A stretch of 49,199 bases of DNA, taken from assembly GCA_031274295.1 (NCBI GenBank), contig JAISQI010000022.1, forward strand, positions 1-49,199, given 5' to 3'. The notes under the pieces are model-generated. The model was not told the DNA's origin. It saw only the letters and a program-made list of their open reading frames with translations, and did not search any database. Positions 9,626 through 18,115 of the stretch are shown in pieces. The position numbers and the translations under genes were made by a program. The stretch's first letter is position 1. Each line of letters starts with the position of its first letter. The DNA comes from Holosporaceae bacterium. Lineage in GTDB: Bacteria; Pseudomonadota; Alphaproteobacteria; UBA3830.

Positions 9626-11278
9626 TTATTCCACGATGTGTACAATTACCATCGGTTTCTTCCCTCTTGCGTCAACAAACACTGTTTTTATGAGTTTTTC
9701 TGCAAGCAGTTTAAGTTTATTCTTATTCCCTCGCTTGTCTTTTAAGATATTCTCCAAAGATAACTTAAGCTCTGATGAGAGATCATTTTTAATGTTTATT
9801 ATGTCATCCTGCTCAGATTCTTCGAATACTCCAGAACAGACCATATCGAGCAATTTGACAAATCCTTTGGAGCATTTCAAGCAGACGCTCACTACCCCTT
9901 TATGAGAAAGCATTTCTCGCTGCTTATATACAACGCTATTCAGAGGAATTAGCTTGCTGCCATCAATGGCTAATATTTCGGTATGAAACTTTTCTACTAC
10001 CCCATAATTTTGTTTGGAAAGTTTTATAACATCTCCGTCCTTGGGAATTAAAATATTTTTGATTCCATAATCTTTTGCAATTTCCGCATGTTTATAGAGG
10101 TGTAATTTTCCTCCGTGTATGGGCATGAGAATATTGGGTTTAACTAAGTCGTAGAGATGTTCAAGTTCTGCTTTACTCGGATGTCCGGAAGCATGAACTT
10201 CATAGTCAACGTTGGTGATAATTTTAGCTCCGCATTCTACGATTGAATTTTGAACATCTATCACGCATTTTTCATTTCCCGGAATAATTCTCGATGAGAA
10301 AATTACAATGTCATTTTCTCCTAACCGTATGGTTTTATGAGTGCCATTTGCCATTTTACTGAGGGCAGAATTATCTTCTCCCTGACTTCCGGTACAAACC
10401 AATAAAACTTTGGACGGATCTAGTAAATTTGCTTTTTCATCATCTAAAAATGCAGGAATTTGAGAGAAGTATCCCGATGCTTTGGCAATTCTTTCGATTT
10501 TTTTCAAAGATCTTCCGACAATCGCCAATTTACGGCCGTTTTCTTTGGCGGCCAGATAGCAGGATTCCAATCGGGCTAAATTGGAAGCAAAACACGTGAT
10601 AAGTATTCTATTTTTACGATGTTTTTTTACCAAATCCATGAGATTTTTACGAACATCTTTTTCTGCTCCACATTCTTGATCTCTAAAGACATTTGTTGAA
10701 TCGCAGACAAGAGCTAGAACTCCCTTGTTGCCGTAGTCCTTTAGTTTTTCCTCGTCTGTTTTTGAACCGAAAACCGGATCATTGTCTATTCTCCAATCTC
10801 CGGAATGCAAAACCACTCCTCCGGGGGTCGTAATGGCAAGGGCGGAAGATTCCGGCGTAGAATGGGCAACATGTATGAACTCTACAACAAAATTTCCAAT
10901 TTCTATTTTGTTATGGAGTGATGCTTTTATTATGGGAACCATTTTATCTAAATCAAACTGAGATAATTTATCTCTTATCATTTCAGTAGCAAACGGTCTG
11001 GCATAGATAGGGCATTCGATCATTGGCCACAGATATGGAATTGCGCCTATGTGATCTTCGTGGGAGTGCGTTATAAATAGCGCTTTAATTTTCGATTTGT
11101 TTTTTATTAACTCTTTGGAGGACGGTATAACTAACTCTCGCCCTAAATTTCCATCGAACCCCAACCCCATATCAGCTAGGATCCATTGGTCGTCGTAGAT
11201 ATATGCATAGAGATTCATTCCAATTTCTGAGCATCCGCCTACTGAAACAAAATTTAATCCGTCTAATTTTTTATTCAT
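9626..11278 (-). CDS. rnj: Ribonuclease J
   Basis: Metallo-beta-lactamase/beta-CASP ribonuclease with 5'-3' exo- and endonuclease activity, used in mRNA decay and rRNA maturation. The zinc-binding motif HSHEDHIGAIPYLW is near residue 70, followed by the aspartate and histidine of HSGDWRID. The beta-CASP part carries TCFASNLARLES and CTGSQGE, and the later HASGHPSK and PIHGGKLHL motifs of the RNase J group are present. 550 residues is normal. Its ATG overlaps the 3' end of birA by 8 bases. The order nuoN-birA-rnj is a known arrangement in Alphaproteobacteria. Confidence 0.96.
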   Translation of the reverse strand: MNKKLDGLNFVSVGGCSEIGMNLYAYIYDDQWILADMGLGFDGNLGRELVIPSSKELIKNKSKIKALFITHSHEDHIGAIPYLWPMIECPIYARPFATEMIRDKLSQFDLDKMVPIIKASLHNKIEIGNFVVEFIHVAHSTPESSALAITTPGGVVLHSGDWRIDNDPVFGSKTDEEKLKDYGNKGVLALVCDSTNVFRDQECGAEKDVRKNLMDLVKKHRKNRILITCFASNLARLESCYLAAKENGRKLAIVGRSLKKIERIAKASGYFSQIPAFLDDEKANLLDPSKVLLVCTGSQGEDNSALSKMANGTHKTIRLGENDIVIFSSRIIPGNEKCVIDVQNSIVECGAKIITNVDYEVHASGHPSKAELEHLYDLVKPNILMPIHGGKLHLYKHAEIAKDYGIKNILIPKDGDVIKLSKQNYGVVEKFHTEILAIDGSKLIPLNSVVYKQREMLSHKGVVSVCLKCSKGFVKLLDMVCSGVFEESEQDDIINIKNDLSSELKLSLENILKDKRGNKNKLKLLAEKLIKTVFVDARGKKPMVIVHIVE

Positions 11279-12017
11279 GATTCACAGTTATGCCTTTTGT
11301 ATTCAAAAACATGTCTCCACTTGATATTAATAAATTTCTGCCATTTAGCTCCAAGATTAACTTACCCGAGTCGTCTATTCCTCTAAAAATACCAGCAAGA
11401 GAATCTGATCCATTTCTAATAATAATTTTACGATTGATTTCGTTAATATATCGTAACCAGTAATGCTTTATGTGTAAAAAGCCTAAATTATGTAGATTAT
11501 CCAACCACTTTTTTAGCTTAATTAGAATACTTTCCAATATTTGCTCAACTGAAATAGATTGAAATTTACAAATATCCACAAGACTAACAGCGCCAACAAT
11601 ATCAGGAGCAGAATTTACGTTCATTCCTATACTAATTATTATCCAATCATTTATCACCGTTATTAATATACCAGCAATTTTGGATTTTTTGTAGTGGACA
11701 TCGTTAGGCCAATGAAGATACAGATCTTTTTTTATGTAATCTGCAATAACGTCATGAACTGCACAGGCAACAGTCAGTGACAATTGTCCTAAATCTTCCT
11801 TTCGAGAAAAATTCCTTATTATCGATGTGAAGAGATTTCCCCGTGAGGATATCCATGACCTTTCGCATCTTCCAATACCGTTTGTTTGATTTTCAGCGAT
11901 TATTGCACATTCCATCGCTTGATTGTTTTCAATCAAACGGATTGCAAATTCATGAGTGCTATCTATATTTTGCAGTTTTATGATTTTACTGCACAAAGTA
12001 CATCTCAATTTCAACAA
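11271..12017 (-). CDS. birA: Biotin--[acetyl-CoA-carboxylase] ligase
   Basis: Attaches biotin through biotinyl-AMP to the carrier lysine of acyl-CoA carboxylases. The catalytic core is recognisable: IDSTHEFA, AENQTNGIGRCERSWISSRGNLFTSI (the adenylate-binding GRGRRGR-like loop, here GIGRCER), LHWPNDVHYKKSKIAGILI and ISIGMNVNSAP. There is no N-terminal DNA-binding domain, so it is a ligase only and not a repressor. The start is uncertain: TTG 12017 and TTG 11996 both overlap the end of nuoN and neither has a strong ribosome site. It lies between nuoN and rnj, with overlaps on both sides. Confidence 0.92.
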   Translation of the reverse strand: MLKLRCTLCSKIIKLQNIDSTHEFAIRLIENNQAMECAIIAENQTNGIGRCERSWISSRGNLFTSIIRNFSRKEDLGQLSLTVACAVHDVIADYIKKDLYLHWPNDVHYKKSKIAGILITVINDWIIISIGMNVNSAPDIVGAVSLVDICKFQSISVEQILESILIKLKKWLDNLHNLGFLHIKHYWLRYINEINRKIIIRNGSDSLAGIFRGIDDSGKLILELNGRNLLISSGDMFLNTKGITVNHE

Positions 12018-13338
12018 GTTCTAGCACTTTGTACGCAAACGGAATAGCCGCGATGGTCACAAGAGACATAAAGTGAATCATTCTTGTGGATGTATCATCT
12101 AATATAAATGGATCATTCTTTTCATGCAACCAGAGCGCGTCAAGTATTCTTGCCATGAAGATTAGATTAAAAACAAATGATACTGCATAAACCGCCATTG
12201 AAAAAAACTCTCCGACTAGAGACGAACAAATGTAAAATCTACCCCAGAATCCCAAAAAAGGAGGAAATCCCAGGAGTGATAAAAATAGTATGGAAATCGA
12301 CAATGTTAAAATAGGGTGTTTAGAGGATAGGAAGCTCAAGTCATTTATGTTTTTTAGTTCTTGAAATCCCGATCCTTTTATTCTAACCAGTAAGGTAAAA
12401 ATTCCCAGTAGAGAAACCATCTCTGATATTGTAGAAAATATCATTCCACGTATTCCATTGTAGGAGGGGAAGGAACTACATATAAATATGGCGCTCGCGT
12501 GATATATAACGGCGTAGGCTATGATTTTCTTTATGTTATTTTGAAATATCAATAAAAAACTCATGAAAATCATGGATGCTAAACCAATTATTAAAATTAT
12601 ATTTCTTGCGTTAAGATAGTAAAAAATACTCGTTATCAACCTGTAGAAAACAAAAGCTAGAGCGATTTGTAAAATACAACACACCAGTTCAGCGGTAACG
12701 TTCTTTTTTCGGACCAAATCAAATACCCAGATATGACATGAAAAAACGCCGAGCCTTATGGAAAAAGAAATTATGATTAAAAATAATGATAACCAACTTA
12801 TTTTGCTTTGGTCAGAAGATAACGAGATCATGTATCTCACGTCATCGAAATTTATAGATTCTGTAGAATAATATATTAGTCCAATCGCAGCTGCAAAGAG
12901 TATAGTACTTACCATATCGCAAATAAAGTGGGAACGTATTTTTAGTTGAAAATTGTCTGCTCGACTGAGTAAATATATTGGAATCACCGCCAATTCAATT
13001 GTAAGAAATAAAGTTAAAAAATCCTTTGCGGAAATTGTCATTACAGAGCCCAAAATTGAGCCAACCATAAAGATTTGTTTTTCAACCTCCTCCTCTTTCA
13101 TTGAATGCGAAATTATAAACCCGCCAAAAAGCAATAAGGATTTTAGCAGAGATGTGCTGCGTTCAAAGTAGAATAAACTTGATTTAATCGATTCATCTCC
13201 GACATAGCATGCTAAAGCGGCAATAATGAATATTAAAGAATTGTTAATTATTCGACTGTACTTTGTTTTGATGAACCAAGCTATCGACATATGTGTTATC
13301 AATAAAAATTCCGGCAGTAAGTTTTTAATCATTTCCAT
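11986..13338 (-). CDS. nuoN: NADH-quinone oxidoreductase subunit N, divergent
   Basis: Antiporter-like proton-translocating membrane subunit of Complex I, about 14 hydrophobic helices. Recognisable segments are FLTIELAVIPIYLL (with the conserved Glu at about 115), NNIKKIIAYAVIYHASAIF and LSLLGFPPFLGFWGRFYI. Several lysines that are conserved in NuoN are not lysine here: the helix-7 segment reads SIRLGVFSCHIW (Arg), the helix-8 segment CILQIALAF (Gln) and the late one GFWGRF (Arg). ATG 13338 was preferred to the upstream ATG 13368; both overlap the nuoM end, and ATG 13332 is also possible. Position after nuoM and before birA supports the name despite the weak similarity. Confidence 0.82.
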   Translation of the reverse strand: MEMIKNLLPEFLLITHMSIAWFIKTKYSRIINNSLIFIIAALACYVGDESIKSSLFYFERSTSLLKSLLLFGGFIISHSMKEEEVEKQIFMVGSILGSVMTISAKDFLTLFLTIELAVIPIYLLSRADNFQLKIRSHFICDMVSTILFAAAIGLIYYSTESINFDDVRYMISLSSDQSKISWLSLFLIIISFSIRLGVFSCHIWVFDLVRKKNVTAELVCCILQIALAFVFYRLITSIFYYLNARNIILIIGLASMIFMSFLLIFQNNIKKIIAYAVIYHASAIFICSSFPSYNGIRGMIFSTISEMVSLLGIFTLLVRIKGSGFQELKNINDLSFLSSKHPILTLSISILFLSLLGFPPFLGFWGRFYICSSLVGEFFSMAVYAVSFVFNLIFMARILDALWLHEKNDPFILDDTSTRMIHFMSLVTIAAIPFAYKVLELVEIEMYFVQ

Positions 13339-14740
13339 TATTCCAAGCGCATATTTTTGAAATTTCATCTTTTATGGGGTGTAATATCATATTGGGGTAA
13401 ATTCCAATAGCTAAAATTAGTATTACCAATGGTAATAGGCACATTAACTCATTATTAGTTAAGGAAGATCTTCCCCAATTGCATTCGCCGGAAAATACAT
13501 TTTGATATATTTTAAATCCGCGGAACATGCCAAATGTTACCAGGAGATATAACGTTAAAAACATAAAAAAATGATTTTTCAAGCACCCGGATATAATTAA
13601 AAAGTCACCAACAAAACAAGGCAGCGGTGGTGTAAAAGCAATGGCAAGTATTGGAACTAATGCCACTGTTGAGATGTACGGTATGGCGGCTGAAACTCCG
13701 GAAATATCGGAACTACGACTTCCGAAGCGATTTTCCATAACATCGATTATCAAGAAACAAGCAGTCGTTACAAGACTGCTAGATATGATGTTTAGAAAGG
13801 CTCCGGATATTCCATCGACGTTGCATGAAAAAATTCCAATGGTAATGATGGACATATGAATGATGGAAAGGTGGGCTATTATTCTTTTCATATCGCGTTG
13901 TAACAGCGCCGACAATGTTGCATATCCTATTGTAATAATTGAAAAAGTAAAAATATAATCACAAAGCAATAGATTTATATTTTTTGCGATCGGCAAAAGT
14001 ATTGTTATCATTCCAAACGCGCCGATTTTTAAAAGTATTCCGGAAAGTAATATCGATACTGGCATTGGTGGCTTGGTATGGGAATCTGGCAGCCAAATAT
14101 GCAATGGAAATAATGCTGTCTGACAGGCGAAGCCAGTAAAAAACATAGCAAATATCATCCACTCTTGTTCATGTTTAAAGGTATATTTGGATAAAATGTC
14201 TATTTCCGTAATTCCGGTCGTTTCAATTAAATAAATTACTCCCAAAAATATAAAAATAGCTCCTATGGAGAGAATGATGAAAAATTTTGACGCGCAGATT
14301 GCATCTTCTGTAAATACTCCTACTAGGATAAATGCTGTTATTAAAATTAACTCGAATAAAATATAAAAAATTAAAATATCATTTGTTGAAAACAACATAA
14401 CCAAAAGAAATTCCAAAATTAAAACAGGAATATAAAATTTTTTTAAGTGAACGTTGATTCTATTGTAACTTATGCCTACGCTTACTAAGACCAATAGCGT
14501 AGTTACTACGATCATATGTACGGAAATACTATTTATCGAAAATTGAAAATCGAAAAAGGAAAATTTTCCTTTGGCAGATGAAAGCAATGCCAATGACAAT
14601 AAAAATGCAAAAGCCGTCGTCCAGACTGCTACTAATTTTATATTGGTCGAGAAATTCCTTTCATCAATTCTCAGAATTCGTCCAACTCCGAACAGGGGAA
14701 TTAATATGGCGAGTAGTAGAATACTATCTGCTGGTATCAT
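13325..14740 (-). CDS. nuoM: NADH-quinone oxidoreductase subunit M, divergent
   Basis: 471-residue antiporter-like Complex I subunit. Conserved blocks: FYILFELILITAFILVG with Glu at about 130, PLHIWLPDSHTKPPMPVSILLSGILLKIGAFG, LLQRDMKRIIAHLSIIHMS and CFVGDFLIISG. The helix-7 lysine usually found just before the WLPDAH motif (canonical FAVKMP/FAVKVP) is a glutamine here (FACQTALFPLHIWLPD, about residue 207). The SHG segment normally seen after the middle is SSS. The gene begins inside the end of nuoL (17-base overlap) and its end overlaps nuoN, so the three are co-translated. Confidence 0.9.
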   Translation of the reverse strand: MIPADSILLLAILIPLFGVGRILRIDERNFSTNIKLVAVWTTAFAFLLSLALLSSAKGKFSFFDFQFSINSISVHMIVVTTLLVLVSVGISYNRINVHLKKFYIPVLILEFLLVMLFSTNDILIFYILFELILITAFILVGVFTEDAICASKFFIILSIGAIFIFLGVIYLIETTGITEIDILSKYTFKHEQEWMIFAMFFTGFACQTALFPLHIWLPDSHTKPPMPVSILLSGILLKIGAFGMITILLPIAKNINLLLCDYIFTFSIITIGYATLSALLQRDMKRIIAHLSIIHMSIITIGIFSCNVDGISGAFLNIISSSLVTTACFLIIDVMENRFGSRSSDISGVSAAIPYISTVALVPILAIAFTPPLPCFVGDFLIISGCLKNHFFMFLTLYLLVTFGMFRGFKIYQNVFSGECNWGRSSLTNNELMCLLPLVILILAIGIYPNMILHPIKDEISKICAWNNGND

Positions 14741-16433
14741 CTAAATTCCATTTGCTTTTTTTCGCCACCAGTAGATAGCATCTTTTATACAATGTTGTAT
14801 CAATATTTCTTATTAATTTAGCCATTGAATTTTTTAGATTATTACTGATGCTCCAATTAAATCTTAGGGATAAATTTCTTGATTTTATCGATTTACAAAT
14901 TAAAATCGCTGCCATAACTCCGATGAAATTAACCAGAGAAAAAGTAAATATCGCATAATTGTCTTCCGTGTACGAAAATGCGAAAACATCCCTCCAAACC
15001 ACATCGTTATAAACCGCATAATAAAAAAACACGCCGGAAAAAATTGCGAAAAATACTGAAACATAGAGGGAATAAATAATAAAATTTTCGTTTTCGTTTA
15101 AATAAGCGAGACTGATTTCCGTCGATTTATTTTCGCCATGAAATATCATATAAACCGTCCTAAAAAGATAGATGCTTGTGAGAATGGAAGCAATAATAAT
15201 CAAAATCAAAGCTATGTTGCACATGGGTAGATTACTGCCCATAATTTCATTAAACAAAACCTTCCTGGAGTAATAAGATGGTAACAATGGAATGCCAATC
15301 ATTGAAACTACCGCAAAAATGAAGGAGAGATATGTTTTCGGAAGTAACTCGAACAGTCCACCCATGTTGTTTACATCTTGCTCTCCAGATAACGCGTGAA
15401 CTACTGACCCTGCTGAAAAAAGCAAAGAGGCTTTTGAAAAAGCGTGCGACACAAACAAAATCAAAGCTGCTCCATAGGACGAAAAACCGCAAGCTGCTAT
15501 CATCAAACCAACTTGCGAACAAGTTGAGTAGGCAAATATCTTTCGCAAGCTATCGGAGAAAATAGCCTTTACCGAGTATACAACCGCACTAAATAATCCA
15601 ATTATTATAATGAAATTTTGAATTAGCTCACTGCATTCGAATAGACTTTGCAATCTTATGAGCAAAAAGACTCCGGCAGTTAATAAAGTTGAAGAATGTA
15701 TCAGCACGGACGCCGACATTGGCGCACACATTGTATTTTGCAACCAATTTGTAGTTCCAATTTGAGCAGACTTTATAAAAATAGATGACGCCATAATTAG
15801 TGCGATTATTTCTAATTTTTTTAGTTGATCGTCGATTTCGATTAGGAATATATTCATTTCACTGAAGCTAAGAGCTCCAAAAACGTGAAATACCGCCGCC
15901 ATTGAGATAATAAATCCTATGTTTCCAAATTTATTGAGGGCAATCATTTCCAAGGCTGTTTTCAGTGAGAAACATTTATCGTCGAAGGCTATTAAAAAGT
16001 ACGCGACTATGACAGATATTTCCCATAGAACATACATTTGTAGCAAATTGTTTGAAGCTGTAAGTAATATTGTTATCAGAGAAAGTAAATTTAAACGAAT
16101 CAGAAAATCGCCAAGATTTTTTTTCACATGTCCAAGCGAATAACAATTTGCAATTGCCGTTATCGTGCAAGTAACCCAAGCGGAAACAATACTTAACGAG
16201 TCAGACAATAATCCAAATTCACAATGAACATTTTTTATGATTACAAAGTCGTAGATGTGTAGATATTCTGAAGCTGGAGTTGTCAACTGCAAAATCATTA
16301 AAAAAGTTGTAACAACGGCCGTTAATACGAGTAAGGAAACCGCACTGTACAAAATCTTTTCAGATTTTTTTTGGTTTCCTGCAAAACTGACCAACAAAAC
16401 GATCAGCTGAAATATGACCGTATATTTTATCAT
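14724..16433 (-). CDS. nuoL: NADH-quinone oxidoreductase subunit L
   Basis: 569-residue membrane subunit at the distal end of the Complex I arm, with a C-terminal extension fitting the lateral helix. NuoL-specific segments are VLWEISVIVAYFLIAF (Glu retained), KSAQIGTTNWLQNTMCAPMSASVLIHSSTLLTAGVFLL (the helix-7 Lys and the His are retained), RKIFAYSTCSQVGLM, and VHALSGEQDVNNMGGL, which separates NuoL from MrpA/MrpD. The conserved Asp in the NRVGD segment is Asn here (NKFGNIGF). It starts with ATGA overlapping the stop codon of the small upstream gene. Of the three large subunits this is the best conserved. Confidence 0.92.
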   Translation of the reverse strand: MIKYTVIFQLIVLLVSFAGNQKKSEKILYSAVSLLVLTAVVTTFLMILQLTTPASEYLHIYDFVIIKNVHCEFGLLSDSLSIVSAWVTCTITAIANCYSLGHVKKNLGDFLIRLNLLSLITILLTASNNLLQMYVLWEISVIVAYFLIAFDDKCFSLKTALEMIALNKFGNIGFIISMAAVFHVFGALSFSEMNIFLIEIDDQLKKLEIIALIMASSIFIKSAQIGTTNWLQNTMCAPMSASVLIHSSTLLTAGVFLLIRLQSLFECSELIQNFIIIIGLFSAVVYSVKAIFSDSLRKIFAYSTCSQVGLMIAACGFSSYGAALILFVSHAFSKASLLFSAGSVVHALSGEQDVNNMGGLFELLPKTYLSFIFAVVSMIGIPLLPSYYSRKVLFNEIMGSNLPMCNIALILIIIASILTSIYLFRTVYMIFHGENKSTEISLAYLNENENFIIYSLYVSVFFAIFSGVFFYYAVYNDVVWRDVFAFSYTEDNYAIFTFSLVNFIGVMAAILICKSIKSRNLSLRFNWSISNNLKNSMAKLIRNIDTTLYKRCYLLVAKKSKWNLDDTSR

Positions 16434-16681
16434 TTATCCATATTGTTTCCCTGATTCCTGGAAGTTTTTCCAAACTTAAGGGGTAATACAATGACTGCGA
16501 TTAATAATAGTATGGTTGCAAATATTTCTAAATCTGCGAAAAATATCAGCGATGATATGGAGAATGGTATAAATATTAGGGTTAGCAAAATCATTCCGAA
16601 AAGGATAAACGCCATCGCCGTTACAGAAACAAATACGTATACGACAACCAAGAAAAAAATAAACGCTAAACCAAGAATCAT
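16430..16681 (-). CDS. Small three-helix membrane protein at the nuoK position
   Basis: 83 residues, nearly all hydrophobic with three predicted helices (about 2-20, 22-46 and 49-68) and a short basic tail. Its last codons overlap the nuoL start by an ATGA, so it belongs to the operon. The size, three helices and position directly before nuoL fit NuoK, which precedes nuoL in standard nuo operons. However, the two membrane glutamates characteristic of NuoK are not visible; only one Glu, in FADLEIF, occurs. MrpF-like subunits have the same shape. The ATG has no obvious ribosome site. Treated as a strongly diverged NuoK or an unrelated membrane subunit. Confidence 0.5.
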   Translation of the reverse strand: MILGLAFIFFLVVVYVFVSVTAMAFILFGMILLTLIFIPFSISSLIFFADLEIFATILLLIAVIVLPLKFGKTSRNQGNNMDK

Positions 16682-16846
16682 GACAGGATAGTACTATTAT
16701 TATTTGCAAAATTCCATCCTTTACAGATAGGGAGGAATGGATCCACGAAAACAGGTGGGAATTATCTGCAACAAATCAGGGATATTCTTAGGGAAGAGCC
16801 TATAATTCTGTGGAGAAATTATTAAGGACTTTTAAGGAAAAACTAG

Positions 16847-16875
16847 TTGATACCATTTAGGGCTACTGATATCAT
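16847..16875 (+). promoter_or_regulatory. Candidate promoter for nrdB-nrdA
   Basis: TTGATA (16847-16852) and TATCAT (16870-16875) are 17 bases apart, giving a leader of about 80 bases before nrdB. The surrounding 283-base divergent region (16682-16964) shows no NrdR box pair that I could recognise. Weak to moderate match. Confidence 0.35.
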
Positions 16876-16964
16876 TATTTGAGTGTCGGGTTTGCTATAT
16901 CCGTCTTTTTCAAATAAATGAAGAACAAATTAATTCTGCAGTGTTTTTTTAATCGGGTGATGAA

Positions 16965-18083
16965 ATGTCCAGATGCTATGAAACTTTTTCTCGAGTACGT
17001 AATGATCAACTGAAAGAACCAATGTTTTTGGGTCAATCGGTAAACGTAGCAAGGTATGATCAAAGAAAATACAACGTCTTTGAGAAGTTAATCGAGAAGC
17101 AGTTGTCTTATTTCTGGCGACCGGAAGAAATAAATGTCACACTGGACGGGATCCAGTATAAAAAATTGGCGGAACACGAGAAGCATATTTTTTTAAGCAA
17201 TCTAAAATATCAAACTTTGATGGATAGTATTCAAGGGCGATCTCCGAATGTCATTTTTTTGCCGATTGTATCTTTACCGGAGTTGGAAACATGGATAGAA
17301 ACTTGGTCATTTAGCGAGACCATCCATAGCCGCAGCTATACTCACATTATAAGGGCCATCGAATCACAGCCGGATATAGTGTTCAACGATATCGTGGTTA
17401 ATGAAGAAATAAAGAAAAGAGCCGAATCCATTTCTTATTACTACGATCAGTTGCATTTCCAAAATGTGTTAATGGATGCGGATCAAAGATTGAGCAATGT
17501 CGGCTACAACGTAAAAGATCACAAGAAGTCCATATACATGGCGCTTCAAGCAGTACATGCATTGGAAGCCATAAGATTCTATGCGTCTTTTGCCTGTTCA
17601 TTTGCGTTTGCGGAACGGGAACTAATGGAGGGAAATGCTAAAATAATAAAGTTAATAGCCCGAGATGAAATGCTTCATCTCATTGGCACCCAAAGAATGA
17701 TTCTAAATATTGCAGAAGGGTCTGAAGGGAGTGAATGGGCGCAGGTAGCGGATGATTGTAAACAAGAATCGGAAAAATTGTTTTTAGCAGCTGTTCAGCA
17801 GGAAATAGAATGGACGAGGTATTTATTCAAAAACGGATCCATGTTGGGATTAAACGAAAAGATTCTCACAGAATACATTTATTATTTGGCGGGAACTCGT
17901 ATGCGGGCAATTGGGCTTTCATGTGAGTTCTCGGCGGTTAATAATCCCATTCCTTGGATCAATACGTGGTTGAGTTCGGATAGCGTTCAAGTAGCCCCTC
18001 AAGAAGTAGAAATGAGCTCCTATCTTACAAATCAAATAAACGCTGAAATAGATCCGGATTCCCTGAATGATATAGAAATATAA
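16965..18083 (+). CDS. nrdB: Class Ia ribonucleotide reductase, beta (radical) subunit
   Basis: Houses the diiron centre and tyrosyl radical that start ribonucleotide reduction. Residues corresponding to the iron ligands are visible: Asp in LMDSIQG (87), Glu and His in FSETIHS (118, 121), Glu in HALEAIRF (201), and Glu/His in RDEMLHL (235, 238). The radical tyrosine is in SRSYTHII (125). The C-terminal tail for binding NrdA is present. The similarity to Escherichia coli NrdB is unusually high for an alphaproteobacterium, with runs such as [16 protein letters not shown] and [10 protein letters not shown] shared. One visible difference is a short gap after the YYYDQL segment. Here nrdB precedes nrdA, the reverse of E. 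coli. Confidence 0.97.
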   Translation: MSRCYETFSRVRNDQLKEPMFLGQSVNVARYDQRKYNVFEKLIEKQLSYFWRPEEINVTLDGIQYKKLAEHEKHIFLSNLKYQTLMDSIQGRSPNVIFLPIVSLPELETWIETWSFSETIHSRSYTHIIRAIESQPDIVFNDIVVNEEIKKRAESISYYYDQLHFQNVLMDADQRLSNVGYNVKDHKKSIYMALQAVHALEAIRFYASFACSFAFAERELMEGNAKIIKLIARDEMLHLIGTQRMILNIAEGSEGSEWAQVADDCKQESEKLFLAAVQQEIEWTRYLFKNGSMLGLNEKILTEYIYYLAGTRMRAIGLSCEFSAVNNPIPWINTWLSSDSVQVAPQEVEMSSYLTNQINAEIDPDSLNDIEI

Positions 18084-18115
18084 AGATATAAAAATAGCAG
18101 AATAGGATATGAAAT

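Noticed and set aside
16476-16709. 77-codon minus-strand frame overlapping the small membrane gene
   Set aside because: The alternative frame at 16430-16681 is more hydrophobic and is coupled to nuoL by ATGA; this one lacks features.
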